In this document: one piece after another, positions 24,914 through 36,431 of the stretch
Numbering within the stretch: position 1 is the stretch's first letter
Layout: each line of letters begins with the position of its first letter
From: Cytospora piceicola
Taxonomy: Eukaryota > Ascomycota > Sordariomycetes > Diaporthales > Cytosporaceae
Assembly: GCA_023375675.1 (NCBI GenBank)
Contig: JALQBC010000012.1
Coordinates: 62,001-126,000, forward strand
Direction of reading: 5' to 3'
Length of the DNA stretch: 64,000 nucleotides
Program-made: the position numbers and the translations under genes
The notes under the pieces: generated by a model
The model's database searches: none
The model's input: only the letters and a program-made list of their open reading frames with translations
What the model was told of the DNA's origin: nothing

Positions 24914-26811
24914 TTAGACCTCATTGCTGGGATACTCCACCTTCGTCGTCGCATTAAACTCCTCCTTCAGACTCCTCATGGCCACAAATCTCCCCATGAT
25001 CGCCGCGCTACCCGCCTTGTCGTTCGTTCCCGAGGCCCTGGAACCTCCGAACGGCTGTTGGCCAACCACGGCACCCGTGCTCTTGCAGTTGATGTAGAAG
25101 TTGCCCGCCGCGTTGCGGAGCGCGTCCTCGGCAACCCGCACCGCCGACCGGTCTGCGGCGAAGACGGAGCCTGTAAGGCCGTACTCGGACGTGGAGTCTA
25201 CCAGCTTGCATGCCTTGACGAAGCCCTCGGGGGTGCTGTCGTCGTAGACGTATGTTGTCAGGATGGGACCGAAGAACTCGCTGCTCAGGTAAGGGTGCGC
25301 GGGGTTGGTCGTCTGGTAGATGGTGGGGTGGACATAGTAGCCCTTGGAGTCGTCGTATTTGCCACCGACGAGCAGCTCCAGCTCGCTGTCGTTCTTTGCC
25401 GCGTCGATGGCGCCGGACAGCTTCTTGAATGATGCGGTGTGGATGACGGGCCCGATGAAGTTGGCTGCCTCCAAGGGCTGTCCAATCTTGAGCTTCTCTG
25501 TCTCCTCGACCAGCTTCCTCTTGAACTCGGGCCAGACGCTCTTGGGCACGTAAGCCCGCGAGGTCGCGCTGCACTTCTGACCTTGGAACTCGAAGGCTCC
25601 CCGTACCGTCTGGATGGCGGCATTCTCGAGGTCTGCCGACGGGTGGATGATGTGGAAGTTTTTGCCGCCAGTCTCTCCCACGATGCGGGGGTATCCTATG
25701 TACCGACCCTGAGCAACGCCCTCGCCAATCTGCCCGTAAAGCTTTCGGAACACGGCGGTGCTGCCAGTGTAGTGCAGCGCCGCGAACTCCTTGTGGGCCA
25801 GCACCTGTTTGGTTATCGCCTCAGGCTCGCCGGGAATGAACTGGATGACGTCCTTGGGCAGGCCTGCCTCGTGGAAGATCTTCAGAAGGAGCCAGTTCGA
25901 GGCAATGGCGTAGTCGGAGGGCTTCCACACAACGACGTTTCCGAGGAGCGCAGGGAGCCCGGGCAGGTTACCAGCGATAGCAGTGAAGTTGAAGGGCGTG
26001 ATGGCGTAGACAAAACCCTCGAGAGGTCTGTATTCTACCCGGTTCCAGACGCCGGGGGAGTTGTGTGCAGGCTGCTGCGAGTACAGCTCCTCGGCATACT
26101 GCACGTTAAATCGCAGGAAGTCGCACAGCTCTGCGGCGGCGTCGATCTCGGCCTGCCACGCGTTCTTGCCCTGGCCCAGCATCGTGGCCGCCATGATGTC
26201 GTACCTGTACTTTCCAGAGATCAGGTCTGCTGCCTTGAGGAAGACGGCGGCTCTGTCGGCGAACGGCAGGGAGGCCCAGGCTTCCTTGGCAGCCAGCGCG
26301 GAGTCAATCGCCTTGGCGACATCCTCGGGGCTGGCCTTGGAGTATGTCGCCACGACTTCTGAGTGATCGGATGGGTTCAGTTGCTTGCCAGTTGAAGAGG
26401 TTTTGATCTAGACGATGTTATGGACCGTGTAAGTCTAACTGAAAAACCATGTGGGTGACAGCGGCACTAACCTCTTTGCCGCCAACTACTATTGGCACTT
26501 CTACTGTGCCCTTGCCCTTCATCGACTGCACTGCAGACAGCAGTCCTTCCCGTTGGGAAGAGCCTTTGGCATAGTGGTGCTAAAGTTCCTTGTTAGTTCT
26601 ATTTCGGTCTTATAAAGGTAGAACTGAGCGATCCCTAACGCACATTGGGCTCGTTGGAGATCTTGGGTATTTTGAAACTGGCCAGGACAGACGCCCTAGA
26701 TGCTGATGTTGTAAAGCCTCGAGGCAAGTGTGTGGGTGTCAGTCTGGATGATAAGGAGGAGGTGCTTGACCTTAAGGTCAAGGAGAGGAGGCCAACTCTG
26801 CGGGAAGCCAT
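24914..26811 (-). CDS. put2: mitochondrial delta-1-pyrroline-5-carboxylate dehydrogenase
   Basis: Three exons on the minus strand (26811-26644, 26579-26472, 26407-24914), both introns 64 bp and phase 0, encode 589 residues. The enzyme oxidises pyrroline-5-carboxylate/glutamate semialdehyde to glutamate with NAD+, the second step of proline catabolism, in the mitochondrial matrix. Exon 1 is a clear presequence (MASRRVGLLS, Ser/Arg-rich, no acidic residues until near its end, then RGFTTSASR). The aldehyde-dehydrogenase core shows the substrate/cofactor segment ITPFNFTAIAGNLPG, the general base in VGETGGKNF (Glu337), the nucleophile in FEFQGQKCSATSR (Cys371), and EFFGPILTTYVY. The C-terminus contains QQPFGGSRASGTNDKAG. 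Family length in yeast is about 575. The frame extends 11 codons upstream of the chosen start, but that extension begins at TTG. Called put2 by yeast homology (prnC in Aspergillus). Confidence 0.97.
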
Positions 26812-27165
26812 GACTGATAGGAAGGGAGGAAGAGGACGGGACAAGGGCCAATGCAGCGGTTGTCTAGAGGGGTATCACGAAAACGAGAAGTTACTTGTTC
26901 TTCTTCCAAGGTCTCTGAGTTGGAGGTCAAGGTGAGGGTGATGAGATTGGTCTTTATTCGCTTCTATCAATGAGTTTGAGCCTCTGATGCTCAGCAATGG
27001 CAACACTGATAATCGGCTCTCCGCGGCATAAGCTTGGTGAGGATCAAGGGTAGCTTCGACCGGCTCGCCTAGGACAATTGTGATGCGGAGAAGGAAGATC
27101 CACCACCCGCCTGAATTGGCCAATGATGTGTTATTGTTTGATAGCTTGCGTCTGATAACGGGCCC

Positions 27166-27206
27166 GAGTCCGGACTTGTCCTGTACCGCGGTCCGGCGGT
27201 ACGGCG
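27166..27206. promoter_or_regulatory. cluster of CCGG/CGG triplets upstream of the P5CDH gene
   Basis: Within about 40 bases there are two CCGG tetramers and further CGG/CCG triplets in both orientations, about 360-400 bp upstream of the P5CDH start. Proline-utilisation genes are controlled in fungi by Zn2Cys6 activators (Put3, PrnA) that recognise paired CGG/CCGG half-sites. The spacing here does not match a defined Put3 or PrnA site, so this is only a candidate. Confidence 0.25.
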
Positions 27207-27897
27207 GCTCAAGGAGATTGTGGCCAGTGATGGCTGCAGGTGGCCGCTGCTGGCTCGGTCCTTTGATCGGAGCTCTGATGAATCGCGGACCTAACTCATT
27301 CCATTTGCCATTCCATTTGTCTGTTCAAGTAGTCATGACAGTTATTTATAACGGTTGTGTTCTGAACAATAGGCTTTTCATCTTCCGACTTGAGCCGCCA
27401 TCACACCGAGCAATGAGGAGGAAGAGCTCGGTAAGCCGCTTTTGCAGTGTGCAGTGCGGGTCTAAACTCCACACAAGCGGCTTAGACAGAGGGGGCATAT
27501 CAATTGATGGCGATTCCTTTTTGAAGCTTCCACGCCGCTGACCTTATGGCTAAATGGCTGTGATATTATATCGGCAGGTATATTCTAGTAGATATTCCAT
27601 CAGGGGCCTTGTAGTTGTGCCGCAACGTTGAGCATCAAAATGAGACAGACGATTTCATCTGAATCTGGAGTATCTACCGACTTGACAATGATGCATTGCC
27701 AAACCCTATGTCTACAGCATTATAGTTGTCTCTCGGAAACTCGACCACGCTATGTTCTCTCAAAATCGCAAACCAAGCTGACTGGTCCCTAAAGATACCC
27801 TGAAAGGAAACATTACGATATAGGACGGACCTACTATCGACCTGCGAAGTGGTCAGTTAGCAAAGTGTAGTGACACTATAGATATTATTACACCGAC

Positions 27898-28020
27898 TCA
27901 CCTACCTACCTAGGGTACTTGCCTATTCACCTACTCACCTATTCACCTATCACCTACTTACAGACTTACCTACCTACGTACATACCTAGGAAGTTAGTTA
28001 CGCACCTAATTACTTAGGTA
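27898..28020. repeat. ACCT-rich low-complexity tract
   Basis: Repeated CACCTA, CTACCTACC and ACCTAGG words run for about 120 bases. Scattered CCTAGGTA words occur elsewhere in the non-coding parts of the window (near 4080-4130, 5440-5510, 16540), so this seems a genome-wide sequence bias. Confidence 0.7.
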
Positions 28021-29816
28021 TTTACTAACTCCCTCCCTCTCTCAGAAAACTAAAGACACCCTAACCCTCAAAGAGCACTTAACTTAACAGCTTACATATA
28101 CCTAGGTACTTCCTGTTAGTGCTAAGCGGATTCACGGGCGAAATCTCTTATCGGCTAACAAATTGTTGGTATATGGACGTTTTACGCGCGAAAAAGATTA
28201 ACAGAGCAACCGTAAATCAAGATAGAGCTCGCATATATAAAGGAAAGAAGCTTGGAAGTCAGGGTGAGGTCATACAAGTGACAACCTACTGATGCACAGT
28301 CAATGCACCGAGTCACCTGGGCAGCTGGGATCAGTATCGTCAGGTATTGCCATACACATGTGCTACGGTATAGCACAACTTATCTACCTAGGTGTTCTTG
28401 GTAGATACCTGGTTAGTACTTGGATGCTCCCAAAATGTGTTTATGTCTGACGTCGGCGAGCAGTGTAGATAAGCTTCTATTATCCCGGTCTTGTTGTAAA
28501 CAGACTCGCAATCTGAACGAGACGGCAACCGTTCTCTGTTCTTAAGATTCACTAGAGATCGTCGTACTCCGTACCTGGGAGAAAAGAATAAAAGAGGAGC
28601 TCCGGGTACATACCGACCGGGTGGAGACTCGGGTTTGGAAACTGCACGCAATCGATAGGACGATTGCAAGTGGACCCTTGATAATGATAATGATCGTCGG
28701 ACAATATATAAATATGTATGAAGGGATCCTCTTGGGGATGGGACATTAGAGATTACAGTGCCACTGACTGAGTACTTCATTTCCCTTTCCTCTTATACAT
28801 TCATAAGGGCCAAATGGTGTCACCTGCGACAGGTTGGTACTCTTCTAGACAATGCCTCCCATTCACGCGAACGGGTGGCCTCACTAAAGAAGAGGGACGG
28901 CTGAACGGCTGAACGGCTACGCGCACACAACGTTCGTCTACTGGTGTAGTTGTGGAACCGACATACGCAGCCCCGACCACACTCAAAGTAAGGGAAGCCC
29001 ATAGATGGCAGTTGCTTTTTATTTTATTGTATTTTAATTTTAATCTTCTTTTTTATGACTACCGCCCATCCAGACTTAGTGGCCTGGTAGCTTGGTATTT
29101 GCAGCCATTGTGTCCGTGTCCGTGTCCGTTCCCGTGGCCGTGGCCGTGTCCCAGCATGCGAATGTCGTCTGTTGTGGTCCTTTAACTTCCTTGTTCATTG
29201 ATCCTATCCCATGTCATGTTCTTGGCATGGTCAGTCACCACCCGCAAACGCCAACCTCATCCAACTTCCAACCTTCTTTTTGTCCACCACGAACCCAGCC
29301 GCGTCAACTTGTCCCATTTTTCTGAGCCTTAGAAATTCCCTGCTCTGTAGTAGCTTTCGAATTGAATTTGCATTCCACATTACCTAACAACAGTTCAAAC
29401 TTAAACGTCCCTTCTGCTGATCTTCTTTTACAGAGGCATCCGAAGGAGCAACGGCCTTGTGCACGCACGCGCCTCATTTTGGATCCCTCCGTCTAAAGAT
29501 AACCTTTTAGACCACATCCCAGCAAACCAACACTTGCGATCCTCTGCATACATCTCTCGTCTCCATTCTCTTTGAACCGTGTCGCATTCCATATTTCGAA
29601 AGGCTCCTTGACAACAATTTGCAAGAAAAGTACCTATCCAAACAGTCCTGCTCACCATTCTCCGGCTGAGATTGCGACTTGTGACTTGCGACAGTGTTTG
29701 CGACCGCGACTGCGACATCTCGTGTAAGTCTCCACAGATGCGACCCTTTGGTGGTCTTGCCGATGATGCGCTCTGACAACTTTGCCCTCCACCAGTATCC
29801 TGTGACCCATCAAACA

Positions 29817-32624
29817 ATGTCTCACCACCATGCGCACGACGTCGACGTGGACTCGGACGACGATGAACTCGATCCGCACAACCCCTACGCCTCGAGCACG
29901 AGGTGGCGCCACGAGGAATCGAGCGCATATCGTAAACATGCCGGTCAATCACTGCAGCCCAGGGCCGAGGCGAAGAACCCCAAGAGCGAGACCCACGATC
30001 TGGCAAGCTTTCTCAATTCGTCCCGGGTCGCGCCAGACGAGGTGAAAGGTGGCAGCAACGGTACACACCACCTTCCCATCATGGTCGACGGCCATGAGGC
30101 GAGGATTGCCGGCGAGCCGCCATTCGCCGTCGGGGTCGATACTACCAATGCCGACCCCCAAGATGGAAAGACGATCGTGTGCGGCCCGCTGCTCAACTAC
30201 AAGCGCATGGAGCACAACGACTGGGTCGGCAGTGTCTTGATCGTCACCAAGGGCGGCGGCAAGACCCAGCCTCTCCAGCCCACCCTGGTGTTGCGGAGAG
30301 TGGGTGAAGCTCAACCCTCGCATGCCTTCGCCAATGGCACCCAAGCAGCAGCAGACGACGAATACTACGGCAGGAACGGTTTTACAGGAGGTGTCGAGGT
30401 CCAGGGAACCTGCCTTTACTCGGACCGCCGCAACACTTTCTGGCGGTTTGATTTATGCGTCGAGATGGAGGCCAACGAGATCAAGTGGGAATATGTCGTT
30501 CCTGGTATGCACTTCGCCAGCCAGAAGAAGCCGCAGACATCTTATAGCTTCTATGTGCCTGCTTACAACGAGTCTATGAGGATCATGTTCCATTCCTGTA
30601 ACGGATTCTCTGTGGGAACCGACGAGGCTGCGTGGAGCGGGCCCGCTCTCTGGAACGATGTGCTCCGACGCCACGCCGAAGCCCCCTTCCATGTCATGAT
30701 CGGTGGAGGCGACCAGATCTATAACGACGGCATCCGCGTTGATGGGCCTCTGAGAGATTGGACGACTATTGTTCACCACAAAAAGCGTCGGGACTACAAA
30801 TTTCCCGAGACACTACGTGCCGAGTGCGATGATTATTATCTCAAGAACTACATCCGGTGGTACTCTACGGAGCCGTTCTCCTCGGCCAACAGTCAAATAC
30901 CACAGGTGAACATCTGGGATGACCATGATATCATCGATGGTTGTAAGTAATCTGCAAGAGCGAACCCCCTCCCTAGTGATTTGAGTCCCGAGACATGTTT
31001 GATCCGGGAGCGGCAAAGGCTGTACCTTTGAATTGGGTCTCGTGGCGTCTCCCGCGTCTTCCACTTTAAGACAAATACTAACTCTCCACTTCTCAAGTTG
31101 GATCATACGTGAACGACTTCATGAATTGCGACGTCTTCCGCGGCATCGGAGGTTGCGCGCACAAGTACTACATGCTCTTCCAGCACCATCTCCCGCCACC
31201 ACAATCGACCTATACGTCCGACGCGCCTGCAACGGTCACCCAGTCAGGAGATGGCCAGGCAGTTGGTATCGATGAGTTCCAGCTCATTGACACCCATGTC
31301 GCAGAGCCTATTGCGGAATCAAACTACATAATGGGGCCCAAGCCCGGACCCTACGTGGCCGAGCACTCTCACAACATCTTCGCGAAGCTTGGCGCAAGAA
31401 TAGCGCTGATAGGGATAGACGCGCGTACCGAACGCACGCGTCATCAAGTCAACTACCCGGAGACGTACGATTTGATTTTTGACCGGTTGAGCCAAGAGCT
31501 GAGGGACGCCCAAGCCGCGGGAACGCCATTCAAGCATGTGATATTGCTCCTGGGCATCCCGATCGCATATCCTGTAAGTGACTGCTGGAGCTCGAATGGC
31601 GGACTTTTGAATGAGTGCTAATGGCGATTATGCAGCGTCTCACATGGCTTGAGAACATATTCACGAGTCCTATCATGGGTCCCATCAAATTTGCCAACCG
31701 GAGGTTTGGACTAGGTACGTTGAACTCGCAATTGGATCATACCTTAGGGTTGCTAGCTATGTCAGTGTCTGATGACTAACGGCTCGAGTAGGCGGTGGTC
31801 TCTTCAACCACTTCGATGGATCAGTCGACTTGTTGGATGACCTGGACGATCACTATACTGCTCGTACTCACAAGAAAGAGCGAAACGAAATGATTGAAAG
31901 GTTACAGGGGATATGTAAACAATGTAAGCATTCGGTCTCAGTTGTGGCGATTTCCACCCGAGAAAGACCAACAACTAACATGAACATAGTCTCGGTCCGC
32001 ATCACCATTCTCGGCGGTGACGTGCACTTAGCTGCTCTCGGGCGCTTCTACTCCAACCCAAAGCTGAACCTCCCATGCGAGAGCGATCATCGCTACATGG
32101 CAAACGTCATCTCTAGCGCTATCGTCAACAAGCCACCACCACAAGCGATCGCAAACCTGCTCGCCCGCCGCAACAAGATCCACCACCTCGACTCGGAAAC
32201 AGACGAGACACTCCTGAGGCTCTTCAACAGGGACCCAGGCGACTCCATCAAGACCGCCAAGCACAACCAGGTCACCATGCCCAGCCGAAACTTCGCCATG
32301 CTCACCGAGAACTCCCCCAACAACCAGCCAAGGCAACGGCCCGCCACCGCGGCCACCAACGGGACGGCTGGGGCCCCCAACGGAAGCCACAAGTCCTCCG
32401 CAAGCGTCCGGACCTCCACCAGGTCCAAGGACGGCCACTTCCCCATCCACTCCGGCGAGGACGGCTGCGGGTCGAACCACAGGGCCGCCCTGGCGGCCGA
32501 GCACGGCCGGGACAACGACGGGAGCCTGGACATCTGCATCCGCGTGGAGATCGACCAGCACGACCCCGAGGGCAGGACAGAGGCTTACGGGCTGACGGTG
32601 CCGACGCTGAATGTGGCTGCTTGA
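29817..32624 (+). CDS. PhoD-like metallophosphatase
   Basis: Five exons (29817-30942, 31098-31573, 31636-31714, 31792-31923, 31990-32624) join in frame to 815 residues; donors are GTAAGT, GTAAGT, GTACGT and GTAAGC. Metal-site motifs of the PhoD-like phosphatase family are complete: GGGDQIYNDG (Asp299), NIWDDHDIIDGFGSY across the first splice junction (residues 365-379), and LGGDVHLAALGRF (Asp615-His617). The middle holds the conserved GIDARTERTRHQVNYPETYD. The N-terminus is His/Asp-rich and polar, and the C-terminal ~150 residues contain a low-complexity Asn/Thr/Ser insert before a conserved-looking DGSLDICIRVEID end. There is no signal peptide, so probably intracellular. Substrate unknown. 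An upstream in-frame ATG pair at 29763/29766 would add up to 18 residues. Confidence 0.92.
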
Positions 32625-32929
32625 AGAAGGGAAATATTGTTGTGGTCGTCTCCAGGTCGAAGATGTTGACAAAAGGCTATCTGCATTCTTTTCGATTCGT
32701 TTTTTGCAAATACGTAATACCCTCTGTATACCTAGATACCACCTACCTGCATAATTATGTTGAGTTTTGGCCCTCTGAATAGCTACACATGTAACTATAT
32801 GCAAACATCAGTCAATTACTAGCTATAATAAAATATTCACATACAGATGTACCGTTCGTTTAGCACCCTCTATATATCACCGAAACTTGGACGTTAGCAG
32901 TACTCTCTTCTAACTAAAGACCATATACT
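32625..32929. other. 3' flank of the PhoD gene up to the transposon nest
   Basis: AT-rich 3' UTR-like sequence (TATAATAAAATATTC near 32824, a possible polyadenylation signal). It has no gene and no RIP-like extreme skew. It ends at the target duplication ACCAT at 32930-32934. Confidence 0.5.
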
Positions 32930-32934
32930 ACCAT

Positions 32935-33128
32935 TGTTGGTAGGGCTTAGGGTGACACAAATACGATCGATCGTTCTGTTAGCTTGGGGTTGTGTGTGTG
33001 TATTCTAGGTTTGAAGCTATCTATAGGCCTGGTGTGGAAACCTATCTATAGGCCAGGCGGCCTAACAGTTCTGCCGCTTTACCGAGGCGGTAGGCTTGAC
33101 CGCCTGCCTGATTAGGTAGCATTTTACA
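32935..33128 (-). repeat. copia element left LTR (194 bp)
   Basis: It aligns without gaps over 194 bases to 57733-57926, with differences that are nearly all C/T or G/A. It is the 3' LTR in the minus-strand coding sense. A GC-rich core of GGCGG/CCGCC palindromic words survives in both copies. Confidence 0.93.
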
Positions 33129-33399
33129 CTAACAGCTTTTCTGTTTTATAATAGCTTCGTACTATCGATCTACTTATACTACTTATAGCCTTACACATGT
33201 AGGCTTTTATAGCTTTATACGTGTAGGCTTTTTTTAATTGTTTACGATACCTTTATAAAAAGCCGACGTTTTTCTAATTATCGCTTTTATTCGGTCTGTC
33301 GTCGGACCGACTATAAGGTATAGTGTTTATAGTATTATAAACCGATACTTTCGGTCTATCGTGTTATTTACGCTATCGATTAAGCCCGGTTTACGTATT

Positions 33400-34270
33400 T
33401 CTTTACCTTAATTATTAACTTATTTAAATCGATTAAGCGTATTAAAGCCTTATTTAGCGATACCTTTATTATTACGTCGGCTAAATTATCGTTACTATTA
33501 ATTTATCGTATTTTATAGATCTTTTACCTTTTATACAACTAACGTAGCGATATAATATCGATTATTAGCCGCTTTTCTTTTATCGTACTTAGTTTAACTA
33601 GGTATTTATATAACGAGTACGAGTTTATATAGATTATAAAAGGGATTATTAAAAGGTTTAATTAATCGGTAATTATCTTTAAAGTAGATAAAATTATAGC
33701 GCCGAGGTCGAAGCTATTAGTTATACTATAAATCTCTAATATTAGAACGCTTTATATAATACGTTTATATTTTATAGAAAACTAGTGTAAAACGTTACTT
33801 TATATTTTATATTATATATTATCGTCGTTCTTTTCTTTATCGACGAAAACGATTATAAAGCCGATTTAAAAATTAAAATCTCGGTTATTTATAAAAGAAC
33901 TATCGATAAAAATAGTTAATCTAGCCTTTATTAAATTTAAAGCGATATATTATAAACTTTTCTCGACGTTCTTTATTTACTATTTAAGGCGTTAATTTAA
34001 CAGCTTATAGTTTTTCGTATTTAAGTTTTAAATTTAAGCTATAACGAAAAGATTAAAAGCGGCTTTTAGCTAATAAATTAATATTAAATATACCTTACAG
34101 GTATATTACTCGAAATACTTTTAAGTATAATTAAACGTTTTTAAGTTAACTTTTTCGATTTTAACGTTTTATCTCTTTTATTTAACCTTAATAGATCTAT
34201 CGTTATATATCGTTACTTTAGTATTATTAAAATCGAAAGGAGTACTCGGTAAAAGCTTTATTTTAAGCTT
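33400..34270 (-). pseudogene. RIP-degraded copia RNase H / pol 3' region
   Basis: The minus-strand translation is riddled with stops but still shows a copia-type RNase H layout: VTIYNDRSIKV near 34190, FIDSSFINNRDFNF near 33870-33914, SITNSFDLGAIILST near 33690-33728, then YSLYKYLVKLSTIKEKRL and IDIISLR near 33540-33630. The last block corresponds to the D-S-K-S-L-Y and Q-E-K-R-L words of fungal copia RNase H. It is non-functional. Boundaries are approximate. Confidence 0.8.
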
Positions 34271-35923
34271 ATACTTAATCTTTACCTTTTAGATTTTTTT
34301 TTCTTTTATTACCGAGAAGGCCGGGGTTTCGAGTATAAAGGTATTATCTGTTTATATACCGACGATATTAAAAAAATCTTTATTACCGGTTATAATAAAG
34401 AGATAAAGGTTATATATAAATGTATTTATACCGAGTCTTATATAATAATACTTATAATACGTTGTTTATTAGTATATACCTATTTCGACAATACTATAAA
34501 AATGCTTTATAAGCTATATAATAGTACTTAAAAGGTACCGGAGCTCGAGTTCTTTTAATAATATAGCTAAGATCGTTTATACTAGCTTTAATTTTAATTA
34601 AAAGTAGGCCTATATAACGTTATAAAGCTCTATAATTATACCTATTTAGAGTAAAGATAAAACGAAGATAGCGATAATATATTAGCTAACTTTTTAAATC
34701 GTTAGTAATTAAGTAAGAATATCTTTTTTACCGGCGTTATTATACCTTTAAATAATAAAGCGTAACTTTTTATATAACTTTTTAGTTTTACTTTTAACTT
34801 TATAAACTATTCGTACCTTAAATAAACAGTATAGACTATAAGCCTTTTAATTAAATAGCTTAAAACAGAAAACGCTACGGTTAATAAAGTTTATAATCTT
34901 TTTTATATTAGACTTTTCGAAAGGCTTGCTAAGGCTAATAATAACACCGTTATAACGTAGCTTTAAAGCTAACTTATAGTTATTTTTTTTCTTTTAAGTA
35001 AAGAAGATAAAGGTAACCGAGGTAGCCGAGGTAGTTAAAACAGCTAGTTTAAGCTTATTTTTAAACTTAAAAGGCCGGCCGCGTTTCTATAGCTTTTATA
35101 GTTCGGTTTACACCGAAGCGAACGAAGGCTATAGCTCGGTTTATACCGGACTAAGTAAAAGAGATACTTTAAAGGTTTACGTTAAACCGAGTAAAGGAGA
35201 TACTTTAAAGGTCTGTATTAAAGTCTATACCGGACCGAGCGAAAGGGATATTTTAAAGGTTATATCTTCGAAATCGTTATAGAAATATAAGTAAATTAGT
35301 ATAAATCGAAATTTAACAGATTTATTAAAAAGGTTTAGTATAAAATTATACCTATTAATAACGAGTAGTCTATATAGGCCTTACTAACCCTTTTTTTCTT
35401 ACTATATATATACCTTATTTTAAAAGAGTAAGGCTATTTAGTTGCTTACGTTTAAGCTATTTCGTATAGTAATAGCCTTATTAACCTGTTATTTTATAAA
35501 AAGCTTCTGTAATACCTTTATAGCTTTTATAATTACCTTTATACGTTATAATATCGATAATAATAAAGGCGAATTAAAGTTTACTTAAAAGAAAACGCTA
35601 AAAACAAATAGTATAGGTATTAACCTATCCGGTTTTATTATATCGTTAACAGCTTTAATAGCTATCTATAAAATAGTATTATTATTAAAAATAGTCGAAA
35701 GCTTAATATATAGAATTTCGAAGGTATAGCGTAAAAAACTATAATATCTTTCGACTTTTCCGACAGACTAATAAGCCTTTATAAGCACCTGTTTATATAT
35801 AATCTTTATAATTTTAGCTTTATTTCGGAATTTTACCGACGTAAAGTTAATACCGGTATTATAAACTAGCTAGTTAAAAGGTTCGAGATATATATCTATC
35901 TATATTATCTATAGGGCTTTTTA

Positions 35924-36431
35924 TATATTTTCAGAGTTATAACTGTATTTTTGTATTTTGTATTTGTATTTTTAAAAATACAAAAATACATGTATTTTGT
36001 ATTTATATTTCTAGACTTCTGTATTTATATTTGTATTTATTTTTAAACCTCTGTATTTTATATTTTTATATTTCTAATACAGAAATACAAATACACTATA
36101 TAAAATAATAAAGAACTATATAAAGGTATAAATAAGTATTATATTATTAAGTATTATAGTTATTATTATAAAAGTTCTTAAAGTATATTAATATCTATTT
36201 TATTTAATTTTATATTTATATTTATATAAGTATATATTTTTGTATTTTTGTATTTTTATATTAGAAATACAAAATACAAATATAAAAATACAAAATACGT
36301 ATTTGTATTTATATTTATTTCCGACCCTTTATATTTGTATTTGTATTTATTTCCGACCTTCTATATTTGTATTTTTGTATTTTGTATTTGTATTTTTGTA
36401 TTTACATGTATTTTACAACTCTGTATATTTT
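35924..36431. mobile_element. hAT-type miniature element 1 (492 bp)
   Basis: The element 35932-36423 has terminal inverted repeats CAGAGTTATAAC... and ...TTACAACTCTG. It is flanked by a perfect 8-bp duplication TATATTTT (35924-35931 and 36424-36431), the length typical of hAT transposition. The interior consists of TATTTGTATTT-type subterminal repeats and cannot encode a transposase. It sits in the copia body. Confidence 0.88.

Larger units (their letters stand above)
26812..29816. other. intergenic between divergent P5CDH and PhoD genes
   Basis: These 3 kb separate two divergently transcribed genes and should hold both promoters. No coding frame is convincing. The P5CDH-proximal part contains a cluster of CGG/CCG triplets at 27166-27206. 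The middle part contains an ACCT-rich low-complexity tract (27898-28020). The part near the PhoD gene contains a GTGTCC hexamer tract (29109-29150) and a leader with long AT and pyrimidine runs. No RNA gene is seen. Confidence 0.45.

Noticed and set aside
25439..26362. 307-codon plus-strand frame
   Set aside because: It is antisense to the P5C dehydrogenase coding sequence, which has complete family motifs. The long antisense frame is a by-product of its codon bias.
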